64,000 nt of DNA from Spirochaetales bacterium (GCA_016930085.1 JAFGHO010000018.1:62001-126000), one strand, 5' to 3'; shown: positions 52,820 to 62,023, counted from the first letter of the stretch. Notes: generated by a model not told the origin, from the sequence alone. A program made the numbers and translations.

Positions 52820-54361
52820 ATGGCGTATTCATTAAGTAATGCAGTATGGGAGATAACCTACGCCTGCAACATGCGATGCAAACATTGCGGTTCGAGCTGC
52901 GGTGAAAAATATCCTGACGAATTGACAACAGAGGAGGCCCTCGGACTCTGCGATGACCTTGCGGGGCTGGGCCTTCAGATTCTCACGCTTTCAGGGGGCG
53001 AGCCCTTTTTAAGAAAAGACTGGTTTCAACTCGCGAAAAGACTTTCCTCTCAAAACGTACTGGTCAACGCGATCTCGAACGGATGGTATATTACGGAGGA
53101 ACTCATAGACAAGGCGCGGGAAAACGGGCTTGTCAATATCGGAGTCAGTCTCGACGGCTTAAAAGAAACGCATGATTTTATACGGATGAAAGGTTCCTTT
53201 GAACGTGTAGTGAATGCGCTCGAAACCATGAGAAGACTCGGTATGTCTTCTGTCGTGTGTACGAGCATCAATAAAAGGAACCTCCCCGAGCTTCCCGAAC
53301 TATACAAACTCATCAAAGACAAAGGCGTGCAGCGCTGGCAGTTCCAGATCGCTTCGCCGATGGGCAATCTTCTCGAACACATGGAACTGGTCATGGAACC
53401 GAAGGAAATCGATGTCCTCATCGATTTTTGCCATACCGTGGCGTGCGAACGCTTCATGGCGGTCGATATTGCCGATGATATCGGGTATTACAATGTCAAA
53501 CTCAAGGAAATAAGGCAGCAGGAAGAAAACGGCGATAATGAAGTATTTGTCTGGTCGGGATGCAAGGCGGGAAAATGCGTGGCGGGGATACGGGCAAACG
53601 GGGATATAACAGGATGTCTCTCCATACGCGACGATAATTTTATCGAAGGAAATGTCCGTTCCATACCGCTCAAAAAACTCTGGACGAGCCCAGGGGCGTT
53701 CGCGTGGAACCGGGAGATGACGAAATCTCACCTCAAGGGATTCTGTCGTAAATGCCAGTACGGCGCTTACTGTCTTGGCGGATGCACGGGCGCGAAACTC
53801 ACCCTGACCGGTTCGCTGTATGAAAACAAATACTGCTCTTTCAGAATCGCGATTGAAAAAGAAGAAAAGAAAATCGGTGAGATCGACGATTTCAATGAAC
53901 TGATCTCCGGCGCACGCAAAGCGATAGAGGATGAAGAGTATCAGATTGCCGAATTATACCTCTCGCGGGCTCACCGTCTCCGTTTGGATGAACCGGAAAT
54001 ACTCAAAATGCTCGGATTTGTCAATTTCTTTCTCGAAAATTACGAAGAGGCCGAAACGTATAATGAAAAAATCATCGCGATGTATCCTCGGGATGCGTAC
54101 GCGTACAAGGGACTCGGGCTGTGCCTTGCGAAAACGGGAAGGGTTGAAAAAGGTATCGATTATCTGAAGCAAGCGATATCGCTCGCTTCCGATGATTTCA
54201 TGGATCCATACTATGATCTTGCCGTCGTTTTGGATGAGAATGACAGAACGAAAGAGGCGGTCGCCTTGCTCGAAGAGGCAAGAGGTAAATCGCAGCCGTT
54301 TATCGGTCAATCCGAAGATCTCTATCAATCACTAAAAAGTAAACTCACTCATACAAATTAG
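52820..54361 (+). CDS. Radical SAM/SPASM RiPP maturase fused to TPR repeats
   Basis: A 513-residue enzyme. The N-terminal motif A-C-N-M-R-C-K-H-C (Cys16, Cys20, Cys23) binds the SAM [4Fe-4S] cluster. T-L-S-G-G-E-P-F-L near 57 is the SAM-binding G-G-E. A SPASM region (about 250-345) with G-C-K-A-G-K-C, G-C-L-S and then F-C-R-K-C-Q-Y-G-A-Y-C-L-G-G-C and Y-C-S-F would hold auxiliary clusters. Residues 355-505 form about four TPR-like repeats (A-E-L-Y-L-S-R-A, A-E-T-Y-N-E-K-I, G-I-D-Y-L-K-Q-A, A-V-A-L-L-E-E-A), an unusual fusion. It lies 49 bases after the precursor gene and is the only candidate modifier. The X-Tyr-Gly motifs of the precursor recall PlpX-type splicease substrates; other outcomes (epimerase, cyclophane) are possible. 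Confidence 0.9.
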   Translation: MAYSLSNAVWEITYACNMRCKHCGSSCGEKYPDELTTEEALGLCDDLAGLGLQILTLSGGEPFLRKDWFQLAKRLSSQNVLVNAISNGWYITEELIDKARENGLVNIGVSLDGLKETHDFIRMKGSFERVVNALETMRRLGMSSVVCTSINKRNLPELPELYKLIKDKGVQRWQFQIASPMGNLLEHMELVMEPKEIDVLIDFCHTVACERFMAVDIADDIGYYNVKLKEIRQQEENGDNEVFVWSGCKAGKCVAGIRANGDITGCLSIRDDNFIEGNVRSIPLKKLWTSPGAFAWNREMTKSHLKGFCRKCQYGAYCLGGCTGAKLTLTGSLYENKYCSFRIAIEKEEKKIGEIDDFNELISGARKAIEDEEYQIAELYLSRAHRLRLDEPEILKMLGFVNFFLENYEEAETYNEKIIAMYPRDAYAYKGLGLCLAKTGRVEKGIDYLKQAISLASDDFMDPYYDLAVVLDENDRTKEAVALLEEARGKSQPFIGQSEDLYQSLKSKLTHTN

Positions 54362-54434
54362 GAAGGGTCCGTTTTGTTTTGCCCCGCAAAAATATCCTGG
54401 CTGCAGGGCATTCGTCTCATATACATGCCGGATG

Positions 54435-55892
54435 TCAACCGGACACCTGTTTCATGGCATATTCAAAGGCCTCCTGAAGCATTGCCTGCGGCGGTCGCTT
54501 GATAAAACCCTTTTTAATGAGCAGATGAACGGTATCTTGAGCCAATAAAATATCCTTTTTTGCCCTTTCATAGATCTCGTCCCTGCTTTTCGATATTCGC
54601 GCGAGACCGTCTTCTACGGCACTCATTGCGACATCCGCCGCTTCATGGGGAAAAACATCGGTTTCATCCATTGCGGCGATGATATTTTCAGGGTGAATAC
54701 CCCTTTTTTCCGCAAAGGTGGCAAGCGAATTTGCAGCGGCGATCACCATCCTGTCCGATATTTTCGTTGCCCGGATCAAGAGCGCGCCTTTGAGGATTCC
54801 GGGAAATCCCAATGCATTGTTGACCTGGTTGGGGAAGTCCCCCCTCCCCGTTGCGACAATAAAAGCGCCGGCTTCCTTTGCCGCGTATGGATAAATTTCA
54901 GGGACCGGATTGGCGCAGGCGAACACGATCGGCCGTTCATTCATACGGCCGATCCAATCCCGCTTTACGATATCCGGACCGGGTCTGGAAAGCGCGATCA
55001 ACACATCTGCGCCCGTCATCGCTTTCTCGATATCGGTAACGCAGGAGGGATTTGTCTTATTACAGAGTTCCCATTTTCTGTCGTCCGGGGAATCCGTTTT
55101 CAGGTCATCACGTTTTTTATGGAGGGCGCCCTGTGAATCGAACATAATAATCCGGCCGGGATCCGCTCCGGCTTCGCAGATGATTCGGGCGATGGCCGTA
55201 TTCGAGGCGCCCGCGCCGATAAAGACGGCTCGCATGCTATTCATCGCTTTTCCGGCAAGCTTGAGCGCGTTAAACAACGCCCCGAGGGTAACGCAGGCCG
55301 TTCCCTCGGCATCATCATGCCAGACGGGAATTGAACATCGCTCTTTCAATCTGTCCAGTACCGTATAACAGTTAGGTTGTGAAATATCTTCGAGGTTGAT
55401 CGCCCCGAAACTCGGTTCCACCATGGAAACAAAATCAATGATCTTTTCAGGATCATGTTCTCCGTCTTTATTTCTGCTGTCGATGCAGAGGGCCGTCGCT
55501 TCGAGTCCGCCAAGATATTTCATGAGAAAGGCCTTTCCCTCCATGACACCGAGTCCTCCGGGCGGCGTACAGTCCCCGTCACCGAGTACACATGTGGAAT
55601 CGCTGACCACCGCCACATGATTTCCTCGTCCGGTCAGCTCGAACGAGGTGTCGTTGTCGTCACGGATCGCGGTCGAAACACCCGATACTCCGGGTGTATA
55701 CCAGACATTGAACCAGTTGAAACCGAAAACCCCTGCCATCGGAATGGTCTGCATTTTCCCACCGTAAAACCGGTGTGCCAAAAGACTGAGTTTTTTAAGG
55801 AAAATCGTTCGTGCACGCGCCGTGATTTCGGGAGAAAGTCTTTCCGAGAAGAGATTGTCGATATTCTGCAATGTTATTTTCACTTTCTTCAC
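54435..55892 (-). CDS. NAD(P)-dependent malic enzyme
   Basis: A 485-residue malate dehydrogenase (decarboxylating). It has Y-T-P-G-V-S near residue 66, L-G-D-G-D-C-T-P-P-G-G near 102, the metal and catalytic region H-D-D-A-E-G-T-A near 190 and the NAD fold motif G-A-G-A-S-N-T-A near 222. F-A-C-A-N-P-V-P-E near 320 and G-R-G-D-F-P-N-Q-V-N-N near 344 are also typical. It starts at GTG 55892 with GGAGG about 10 bases before it. It makes pyruvate, CO2 and NAD(P)H from malate in central metabolism. It is not related to its neighbours and stands alone, convergent with the RiPP cluster. Confidence 0.92.
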   Translation of the reverse strand: MKKVKITLQNIDNLFSERLSPEITARARTIFLKKLSLLAHRFYGGKMQTIPMAGVFGFNWFNVWYTPGVSGVSTAIRDDNDTSFELTGRGNHVAVVSDSTCVLGDGDCTPPGGLGVMEGKAFLMKYLGGLEATALCIDSRNKDGEHDPEKIIDFVSMVEPSFGAINLEDISQPNCYTVLDRLKERCSIPVWHDDAEGTACVTLGALFNALKLAGKAMNSMRAVFIGAGASNTAIARIICEAGADPGRIIMFDSQGALHKKRDDLKTDSPDDRKWELCNKTNPSCVTDIEKAMTGADVLIALSRPGPDIVKRDWIGRMNERPIVFACANPVPEIYPYAAKEAGAFIVATGRGDFPNQVNNALGFPGILKGALLIRATKISDRMVIAAANSLATFAEKRGIHPENIIAAMDETDVFPHEAADVAMSAVEDGLARISKSRDEIYERAKKDILLAQDTVHLLIKKGFIKRPPQAMLQEAFEYAMKQVSG

Positions 55893-56056
55893 TTATATCA
55901 TACCTCCGTTCGTCTCCGATTCCCGGATACAAACCGCCGCGTTATTTCTCATCACCTCATGCCGCGACACGAACAAAATGCCGCAGGTTAAGAACCCGGA
56001 CAACTGTCTTCCTTTTTATTATTGCTTAATGAGAGAATGTAGCATAAACTGAACAT

Positions 56057-57055
56057 ATGAGCAATAAAATTCAATGGGGAATTATCGCGACGGGTACCAT
56101 TGCCAACAAGTTCGCCGCCGATTTTTCAAGGGTCGGGGAAGGAGAGTTGGCCGGTATCGGTTCCCGCTTCACCGACAAAGCGAAAAGCTTTGCGAAAAAA
56201 TACGGTATCAAGCGCTTTTACGGCTCCTACCGGGAACTGGCAGAAGATCCGGCGATCGACGCGATATATATCGCAACACCCAACCACCTCCACCATGATA
56301 ACACCCTGATGTGTCTCGACGCCGGAAAATCCGTTCTCTGTGAAAAACCCTTTACCCTTAACAAGGATCAGACAGCCCGGTGTATCGATACGGCCGTAAA
56401 AAGAAAAGCGTTCCTTATGGAAGCGATGTGGATGAGGTTCAATCCCGCGATCACCCGGTTGATGGAATATCTTTCGAAATCATCAATCGGCGATATCGTC
56501 GGTATCCGGGCCGATTTCGGTTTTTCAACACCCTTTGACCCCGCATCGCGTCTTTTTAATCCCGGGTTGGGCGGCGGCGCGCTTCTTGATGTGGGCGTAT
56601 ATACCATTTCACTCGCCGTCATGATTCTGGGAAAACCACTTGAAATCAAAAGCATGGCGGCCATCGGAAAATCGGGAGTCGATGAGGAAAACTCGGTTGT
56701 TCTGCGGCATAAAGGCGACAGATTGTCGGTCCTTACATCGGGCTTCCGCGCCAACACATCGCGGGAAGCGGACATCTACGGCACGGAGGGAAACATCAAA
56801 CTCCATGCCCCATGGCACCGGGCACCGAAGCTTACCCTGTTCAGAAACGAAAGCAGGAAAACAATAATCGTGAGGAAAGACACCTTTGCGGAAAAAAGCC
56901 AGGGGCTCAACAATCAGGTAGACCATGTGATCGGCTGTATGAAAAAGGGGTACGGGGAAAGCCCGGTGATGCCCTGGTCGGATTCGCTTCTGGTCATGGA
57001 AATAATGGATGAGATCCGCACCCAATGGGGACTCAGATACCCGCAGGAAGCCTGA
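56057..57055 (+). CDS. Gfo/Idh/MocA family oxidoreductase
   Basis: A 332-residue NAD(P)-dependent dehydrogenase with N-terminal I-I-A-T-G-T-I-A-N-K-F (the G-x-G-x-I-A pattern, first Gly replaced by Ala), C-E-K-P-F-T-L near residue 97 and E-A-M-W-M-R-F-N-P near 124, as in dihydrodiol dehydrogenase-like members. G-G-A-L-L-D-V-G-V-Y near 174 carries the usual aspartate and tyrosine. The substrate is likely a sugar or polyol. It is 84 bases upstream of the second asparagine-synthase homologue on the same strand; the two may be co-transcribed. It is unlike the two oxidoreductases of the polysaccharide cassettes. Confidence 0.85.
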   Translation: MSNKIQWGIIATGTIANKFAADFSRVGEGELAGIGSRFTDKAKSFAKKYGIKRFYGSYRELAEDPAIDAIYIATPNHLHHDNTLMCLDAGKSVLCEKPFTLNKDQTARCIDTAVKRKAFLMEAMWMRFNPAITRLMEYLSKSSIGDIVGIRADFGFSTPFDPASRLFNPGLGGGALLDVGVYTISLAVMILGKPLEIKSMAAIGKSGVDEENSVVLRHKGDRLSVLTSGFRANTSREADIYGTEGNIKLHAPWHRAPKLTLFRNESRKTIIVRKDTFAEKSQGLNNQVDHVIGCMKKGYGESPVMPWSDSLLVMEIMDEIRTQWGLRYPQEA

Positions 57056-57139
57056 TCGAAATGAATTTGATTCTTTTTAAACAATACGATACAATACCGC
57101 CACACGATGTTACGGCATCGAAAACGAGGAGGTATATGA

Positions 57140-59107
57140 ATGAGCGGTATTGCGGGTTTTCTTGATTTCGGCGAAGAATGGAGAGGGAAGAATAAACATG
57201 ATGTTCTGCTCAGGATGATCAAAGTGCTCGAGCACCGGGGACCCGATATGTCCGGAACATACGAAAAGGATCCATGTCACCTTGCGCACTGCCGGCTCAG
57301 CATCATCGATTTGAGTAAGGCGGGAAGACAGCCCGTAACGAACTCAAAAGGTACCATCACGATGATCTATGCCGGAACAACATACAATTACAAGGAATTG
57401 CGAAACCGCTATCACCTTGATGAAAAAGGATACGTCTTCAATTCGTCGTCCGACGCCGAGGTCCTCCTCCATCTCTACGAAGAACTCGGGATCAACTTTT
57501 TAAAGCAGCTCAACGGGATTTTTTCCCTCGCAATCTGGGACACCCGTTCAAGGACATTGTATTGCGCGCGGGACCCGTACGGGTTCGCGCCGCTTTTTTA
57601 TCTCCATCAGGGGAAAAGCTTCTGGTTCGGATCCGAGATCAAGGCCGTTCTTCAATCTCCCTTCTACACACCGCAGCCGGACCTCGAAGCCCTTTACCAC
57701 TTTTTCGGCTACGACTATGTTCCGGGAACCCTCACCCCGTTTCAGGGAATCAGGGAACTGCCCCCGGGCCGCGTTCTTGCAATCGGCATGGACAAACGGG
57801 AACCCGTGCTTACCCGTTTCTTCGATATCGCCTATGATATCGACAAACGGATATCCGAAAAGGAGGCGATCGCCCGTTCACGGGACCTCATGATACAAGC
57901 GGTAAAGCGGCAGCTCGCGGCCGATGTTAAGGTGGGCGTCATGTTGTCCGGGGGCATGGATTCGAGTACACTTTCGGCATTGTGCGCGAAGATTCGCGGA
58001 GATTCGGACTTTCATACCTTTGCGCTTTCTTTCGACGATGTCTCCTTTGACGAATCGCCCTACTCGCAACTCGTTTCGCGCGTACTCGGAACCCGTCATC
58101 ACGAAATCAAGGTAACGGCGGAAAAGGTGAAAGCGCTTTTACCGAAGCACCTCGTCTATATCGACGAACCGTATGCCGACGGCGCGGCCATTCCCACCTA
58201 CCTCCTCGCCGAGACGGCAAAAGACTTTGTCTCCGTTCTCCTTTCCGGGGAAGGGGGGGATGAGTTTTTCGCCGGATACACGCTCTACAGCGCCTACAAG
58301 ATCAGACGATTGTACCGCGCGCTCGTTCCGGGGTTCATTCGCAAGGGAATCATCCGCCCGCTCGTCCACAAGCTTCCCGTTTCCTACGACAAACTCAGTT
58401 TCGATTTCAAGGCGAAACGATTCACACACGGGTGCGAACTGTCGGTCCCGCATTCGCATTACAAGTGGCGGGAGGTGCTCTCGAAGGAGGCCCGGCTCGA
58501 GGTATTCGCTTCACCGGAACGTTTTTCCGGATTCCCCGAATCCCAGCAGTTTTTCATCGACACATTCGAGTCGGCAAATGCGAAAGACACCCTCAACAAA
58601 CTGATGTACGTCGAGTTCAACAACCAGCTTCCCAACGACCTCATGATCAAAAACGAGCGGATGACAATGGCCCACTCGATCGAGGCCCGTGTCCCCTTTA
58701 CCGACAACGACCTCGTCCGCTTCCTCTCCACCATGCCGGTGCATTATAAAATGAAGGGGATGAGGAAAAAGCATCTCATGCGTTCGGCCATGAAAGGTCT
58801 TCTTCCCAAAGAAATCATCGAGAAAAAAAAGGTTGGGATGGAGATGCCCTACTCGAAGTGGTTTTGTTCCGAATTGCGCGATTTCACGGACGGGATCATA
58901 TCGGAAAAAAGGTTGAACGACACGGGACTCTTCAACGGCAAAGAGGTCCGGCGGCTCTGGGACGAACACCAGACCATGAAGGTGGATCACGGAAGGTTCT
59001 TCTGGGGACTTCTCAGCTACATGCTCTGGCACGAGGCGTATATCGAAAAACGGAACTTCGCCGATTACCTTTCTCCGCCGCGAAAACCGAGAGTGAAAAA
59101 CGTTTAA
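57140..59107 (+). CDS. Asparagine synthase homologue with Cys2-to-Ser change
   Basis: A 655-residue AsnB-like protein. The start is set by GAGGAGG seven bases before ATG 57140, so the mature N-terminus is Ser-Gly-I-A-G. All working class II glutaminases begin with Cys at this place. The otherwise invariant N-G-E-I-Y-N is also changed, to A-G-T-T-Y-N. R-L-S-I-I-D and S-D-A-E-V are kept. The synthetase domain looks intact: L-S-G-G-M-D-S-S near residue 270 and G-E-G-G-D-E-F-F-A-G-Y near 369. It probably cannot take nitrogen from glutamine, and may use ammonia or another amine, as beta-lactam synthetase and lasso-peptide cyclases do with the same fold. It follows a Gfo/Idh gene and precedes the ATPase gene by 23 bases. 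Confidence 0.85.
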   Translation: MSGIAGFLDFGEEWRGKNKHDVLLRMIKVLEHRGPDMSGTYEKDPCHLAHCRLSIIDLSKAGRQPVTNSKGTITMIYAGTTYNYKELRNRYHLDEKGYVFNSSSDAEVLLHLYEELGINFLKQLNGIFSLAIWDTRSRTLYCARDPYGFAPLFYLHQGKSFWFGSEIKAVLQSPFYTPQPDLEALYHFFGYDYVPGTLTPFQGIRELPPGRVLAIGMDKREPVLTRFFDIAYDIDKRISEKEAIARSRDLMIQAVKRQLAADVKVGVMLSGGMDSSTLSALCAKIRGDSDFHTFALSFDDVSFDESPYSQLVSRVLGTRHHEIKVTAEKVKALLPKHLVYIDEPYADGAAIPTYLLAETAKDFVSVLLSGEGGDEFFAGYTLYSAYKIRRLYRALVPGFIRKGIIRPLVHKLPVSYDKLSFDFKAKRFTHGCELSVPHSHYKWREVLSKEARLEVFASPERFSGFPESQQFFIDTFESANAKDTLNKLMYVEFNNQLPNDLMIKNERMTMAHSIEARVPFTDNDLVRFLSTMPVHYKMKGMRKKHLMRSAMKGLLPKEIIEKKKVGMEMPYSKWFCSELRDFTDGIISEKRLNDTGLFNGKEVRRLWDEHQTMKVDHGRFFWGLLSYMLWHEAYIEKRNFADYLSPPRKPRVKNV

Positions 59108-59130
59108 TCTGATAATAAAGAGGAATCATT

Positions 59131-60312
59131 ATGGATAATTTTTTCTGGCTTCCTTCGATACGCATTAAAGGATACCGTCCATTTAATGACGTGTTATTCA
59201 GATTCAGGAAACTACAGGTTATCGTCGGTGCGAACGGATCGGGAAAATCGAGTCTATTTGAATTCCTGAAATTTCTCCGGGATGCATGCTATCAGGAAAT
59301 ACCCCCTGAAATAGTCAGCGGTACCATTGGACAGCAAATTTTCCATAAACCGGGCGAGGACAAACTCTGGTGGAGTGCGGAAATTGATTTAAGTGAGAGA
59401 GTCCCGCTTTATTTCCAGGGAGAATTGATAGGGCCCATCGGTTCAACGAAAATCATATTCGAACGGGTCATTTCAAAAAGGCCGTTACATCCGGAATTCA
59501 ACGCCGGCTACAAATTCCTGGATTTGAGAAACGGGAAAGGGAACATCCGGGATCCAAGAGACGGCAAATTCAAACGAAGAGAGTGGGATTTGAAGAAACC
59601 AAATCTCCTCGGTTTGAGTGCAATCACGGATCCATCGTTATTTACGTTATATAAATTGAGAGAGTTTGTCCGCGGATGGAGATTCTATAATTCCTTTAAC
59701 ATAAACAATGAAAAAATAAGGAAATCGGTCCCGACAAGCCAGGAACCTGTTTTACACGAGGACGCCGGAAATCTGAGCGCCGTTCTGTTTTATCTTATGA
59801 GTGAGCACAGAGACAAATTCGAAGAACTAAAATCTGTTATTAAAGAAGCCGTACCCGGATTCAGTAATCTTAACGTCAAAGCACGAGGAGGGCCGGGGGA
59901 GGTTATTGCATTCTGGCAGGAAAACAACATCGACCAGGAATTATCGCTGGCCGATTTATCAGACGGAACACTCCGATTTATTTCATGGGCAGTTCTTTCG
60001 ATAATGCCTCATCCGCCTTCATTGATCTGCATTGACGAACCGGACCAGGGGGTTCATCCGAGAACATTACCGATATTGGCGGGACTTTTTTTAAAGGCAA
60101 CGGAACGAACACAAATGATAGTTGCGACACATTCATCATATTTCCTTACACAATTCGATCTAAAGAATATATCCGTTATGAAGAAATTTGAAGGAAGAAG
60201 TGTTTACTGCAGAGTTACCGATTCACAGACATTAATCGACGACCTTGAGGATTTCGGCAGCGAGGAAATCGAAAGAATGCATCGATCTGATGAACTCGAG
60301 GCTCTTTCATGA
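59131..60312 (+). CDS. AAA_21/RecF-like ATPase of putative two-gene defence system
   Basis: A 393-residue ABC-type ATPase of the AAA_15/AAA_21 group. It has Walker A V-G-A-N-G-S-G-K-S-S-L near residue 31, a signature-like L-A-D-L-S-D-G-T-L-R-F near 273, Walker B L-I-C-I-D-E-P-D-Q-G-V-H near 297 and H-loop I-V-A-T-H-S near 330. Proteins of this family paired with TOPRIM or DUF4276/DUF4435 partners act in phage defence (as in PARIS or OLD-type systems). Its stop overlaps the ATG of the next gene (60309-60312). The two genes are visibly richer in A and T than those on both sides, a mark of recent transfer. AGAGGAAT precedes ATG 59131. Confidence 0.85.
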   Translation: MDNFFWLPSIRIKGYRPFNDVLFRFRKLQVIVGANGSGKSSLFEFLKFLRDACYQEIPPEIVSGTIGQQIFHKPGEDKLWWSAEIDLSERVPLYFQGELIGPIGSTKIIFERVISKRPLHPEFNAGYKFLDLRNGKGNIRDPRDGKFKRREWDLKKPNLLGLSAITDPSLFTLYKLREFVRGWRFYNSFNINNEKIRKSVPTSQEPVLHEDAGNLSAVLFYLMSEHRDKFEELKSVIKEAVPGFSNLNVKARGGPGEVIAFWQENNIDQELSLADLSDGTLRFISWAVLSIMPHPPSLICIDEPDQGVHPRTLPILAGLFLKATERTQMIVATHSSYFLTQFDLKNISVMKKFEGRSVYCRVTDSQTLIDDLEDFGSEEIERMHRSDELEALS

Positions 60313-60947
60313 AAGAAATATTCGTGTATGTCGAAGGCCCGAGCGATAAATTGGGTTTGGAAGCCATTCTATACAATCATATTCAATTAGCTTCTCAGAA
60401 AAATAATTATATTTATTTTATTGCTCTTAACGGCAAAGACGCGTTACTCAATAAAGGCCCGATAAAAGCGATTAATATATTGAAAAACAAGAAAAACAGC
60501 CATGTTTTTATCGTACCCGATCTTTATCCTCAAAACAAACCGTTTCCTCATGCAAGCTATGAAGAATTAAAAAATGAAGTGGAGAAACGCTTTTTATATG
60601 AAATAAAGAGGAAGAATTCGGATGCAGGATTAATACATCGATTTCATGTACACTGTTTCAAGTACGAGCTTGAAGTTTTATTATTGGCTTCACCTGAAAT
60701 ATTATTAAAAAGATTGGGAAAGGAAAAGATAAGACAAACATGGAAAATACCCGTCGAAAATCAAAATTTCAACAAACCTCCCAAAAAAGTAATAGAATTT
60801 CTTTTCTCAGAAAATAAAAAAAGATATAAAGATACAGCCGATATACCATGGGTACTGGAGCGTTCTCAACTAAAATTATTAATGGAAAGATGCCCACAAA
60901 ATTTCACTCCATTTATCGAAGATCTTTTAGCCATTATTTCAGCTTAA
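60309..60947 (+). CDS. DUF4276/TOPRIM-like partner of the ATPase
   Basis: A 212-residue protein that begins K-E-I-F-V-Y-V-E-G-P-S-D-K, the E-G-x-x-D start seen in DUF4276-type TOPRIM-like proteins, followed by H-V-F-I-V-P-D-L-Y-P near residue 68, where a TOPRIM D-x-D would lie (only one Asp visible). C-F-K-Y-E-L-E-V-L-L near 117 is the third usual block. If TOPRIM, it would be the nuclease effector released or triggered by the ATPase. It is translationally coupled to the ATPase gene and is AT-rich like it. Its last four bases overlap the convergent PfkB gene. The family is assigned from memory of this pattern. Confidence 0.7.
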   Translation: MKEIFVYVEGPSDKLGLEAILYNHIQLASQKNNYIYFIALNGKDALLNKGPIKAINILKNKKNSHVFIVPDLYPQNKPFPHASYEELKNEVEKRFLYEIKRKNSDAGLIHRFHVHCFKYELEVLLLASPEILLKRLGKEKIRQTWKIPVENQNFNKPPKKVIEFLFSENKKRYKDTADIPWVLERSQLKLLMERCPQNFTPFIEDLLAIISA

Positions 60948-61834
60948 CCGTCAAACGTCGATACGCCCATCTCCCCCCTATACGGAAGCCCGTCTCGCGC
61001 GCCCGGTTTTCTGCATTTGCGTGCGGCAAGCTCTGCGGCGAAGCGAAGACAACGTTCGATTTCCCAGTCGTGCAATGTTCCGTAGACGACCCCCGCAATG
61101 AAAGCATCACCCGCACCGGTCGTATCCACGACAGCCGTTTCAAAAGCGGGCTGTTTTATAATGCCGTTATCCGTCAGACAGAGAGAACCATCGGCCCCCA
61201 GCGTAGTGATGACGCAACGTACGCCTGTTTTTTTGAGTTCCCGCATATACGGCTCGATCCGGTTTTCGCCAAGGGTCCGGCCGAGATAATCCCGCGATGT
61301 CACGATAATATCGGCATACCGGAAAAGACGCTCGACGCCGAGCCCCGTCCGTTCGGCTTCGACAACCAGGGGGACGCCTTTTTGCCGTAATTCCGGACAG
61401 AGGTTTAAAACTGTCGGAGAAAACCGTCCGTCGCAATAAACAAGATCGACACCGTCGAGTACCCTTTCCGGGCAGGGAAGTCCGACCGTGTAATCGCCGC
61501 CGCTCCGGTGGATAATTGTCCTCGAGGAGTCCTCCTTTCCGACAATGATGACCGAAAATGGGGATTCCCCGTTCCCTTTGACCACGGCATCCGTTCCGAC
61601 ACCTTCTTCCTGAAGCGATGACACGATCATTCCCGCGATCGCGTCATCTCCCGTCCTCGTCACCATTTTCGTCTGCAGGCCGAGTCTGGAAAGGGCGACC
61701 AGGGTATTCGCACAGTTCCCCCCGCCCGAGGTGATAAAGGAAGAGCAGTGGTTTTTCGTATCGCGGGGGGGATATCGCGGGACTTCGAGAAGATAATCCA
61801 TTGTCGCGATACCGACGCCCAGAATTGTTTTCAC
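60944..61834 (-). CDS. PfkB-family carbohydrate kinase
   Basis: A 296-residue ribokinase-fold kinase if started at GTG 61834, with GGGAGG upstream; the frame is open to a GTG at 61885. Family marks are G-V-G-I-A-T-M-D-Y near the N-terminus, G-G-G-N-C-A-N-T-L-V-A-L-S-R-L-G (PfkB signature 1), and D-T-T-G-A-G-D-A-F-I-A-G near residue 235, with the catalytic Asp in G-A-G-D. It phosphorylates a sugar or nucleoside; resemblance is to ketohexokinase/sulfofructose-kinase-like members, but the substrate cannot be read. It stands alone. Confidence 0.9.
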   Translation of the reverse strand: MKTILGVGIATMDYLLEVPRYPPRDTKNHCSSFITSGGGNCANTLVALSRLGLQTKMVTRTGDDAIAGMIVSSLQEEGVGTDAVVKGNGESPFSVIIVGKEDSSRTIIHRSGGDYTVGLPCPERVLDGVDLVYCDGRFSPTVLNLCPELRQKGVPLVVEAERTGLGVERLFRYADIIVTSRDYLGRTLGENRIEPYMRELKKTGVRCVITTLGADGSLCLTDNGIIKQPAFETAVVDTTGAGDAFIAGVVYGTLHDWEIERCLRFAAELAARKCRKPGARDGLPYRGEMGVSTFDG

Positions 61835-62023
61835 CTTTTCCGGAACCTCCCTCTTCGCTCCGACGCCCCCTTCAGGTGCGTACACGGGCTCTCACTTTCT
61901 TTTACGTCCGCAAGATTGATGTTTTTTATCGGAAATTTCGGGTACGTTTTCAGGTATGTACACACTCCTGATTCTCATATCGGAATTATATCATTATATC
62001 ATCAAGAAACACAAAGCGCCGAC

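Noticed and set aside
57140-59107. Lasso-peptide cyclase
   Set aside because: The Cys-less AsnB fold fits, but there is no precursor, B-type leader peptidase or lasso exporter beside it, and the protein is closer to normal AsnB.
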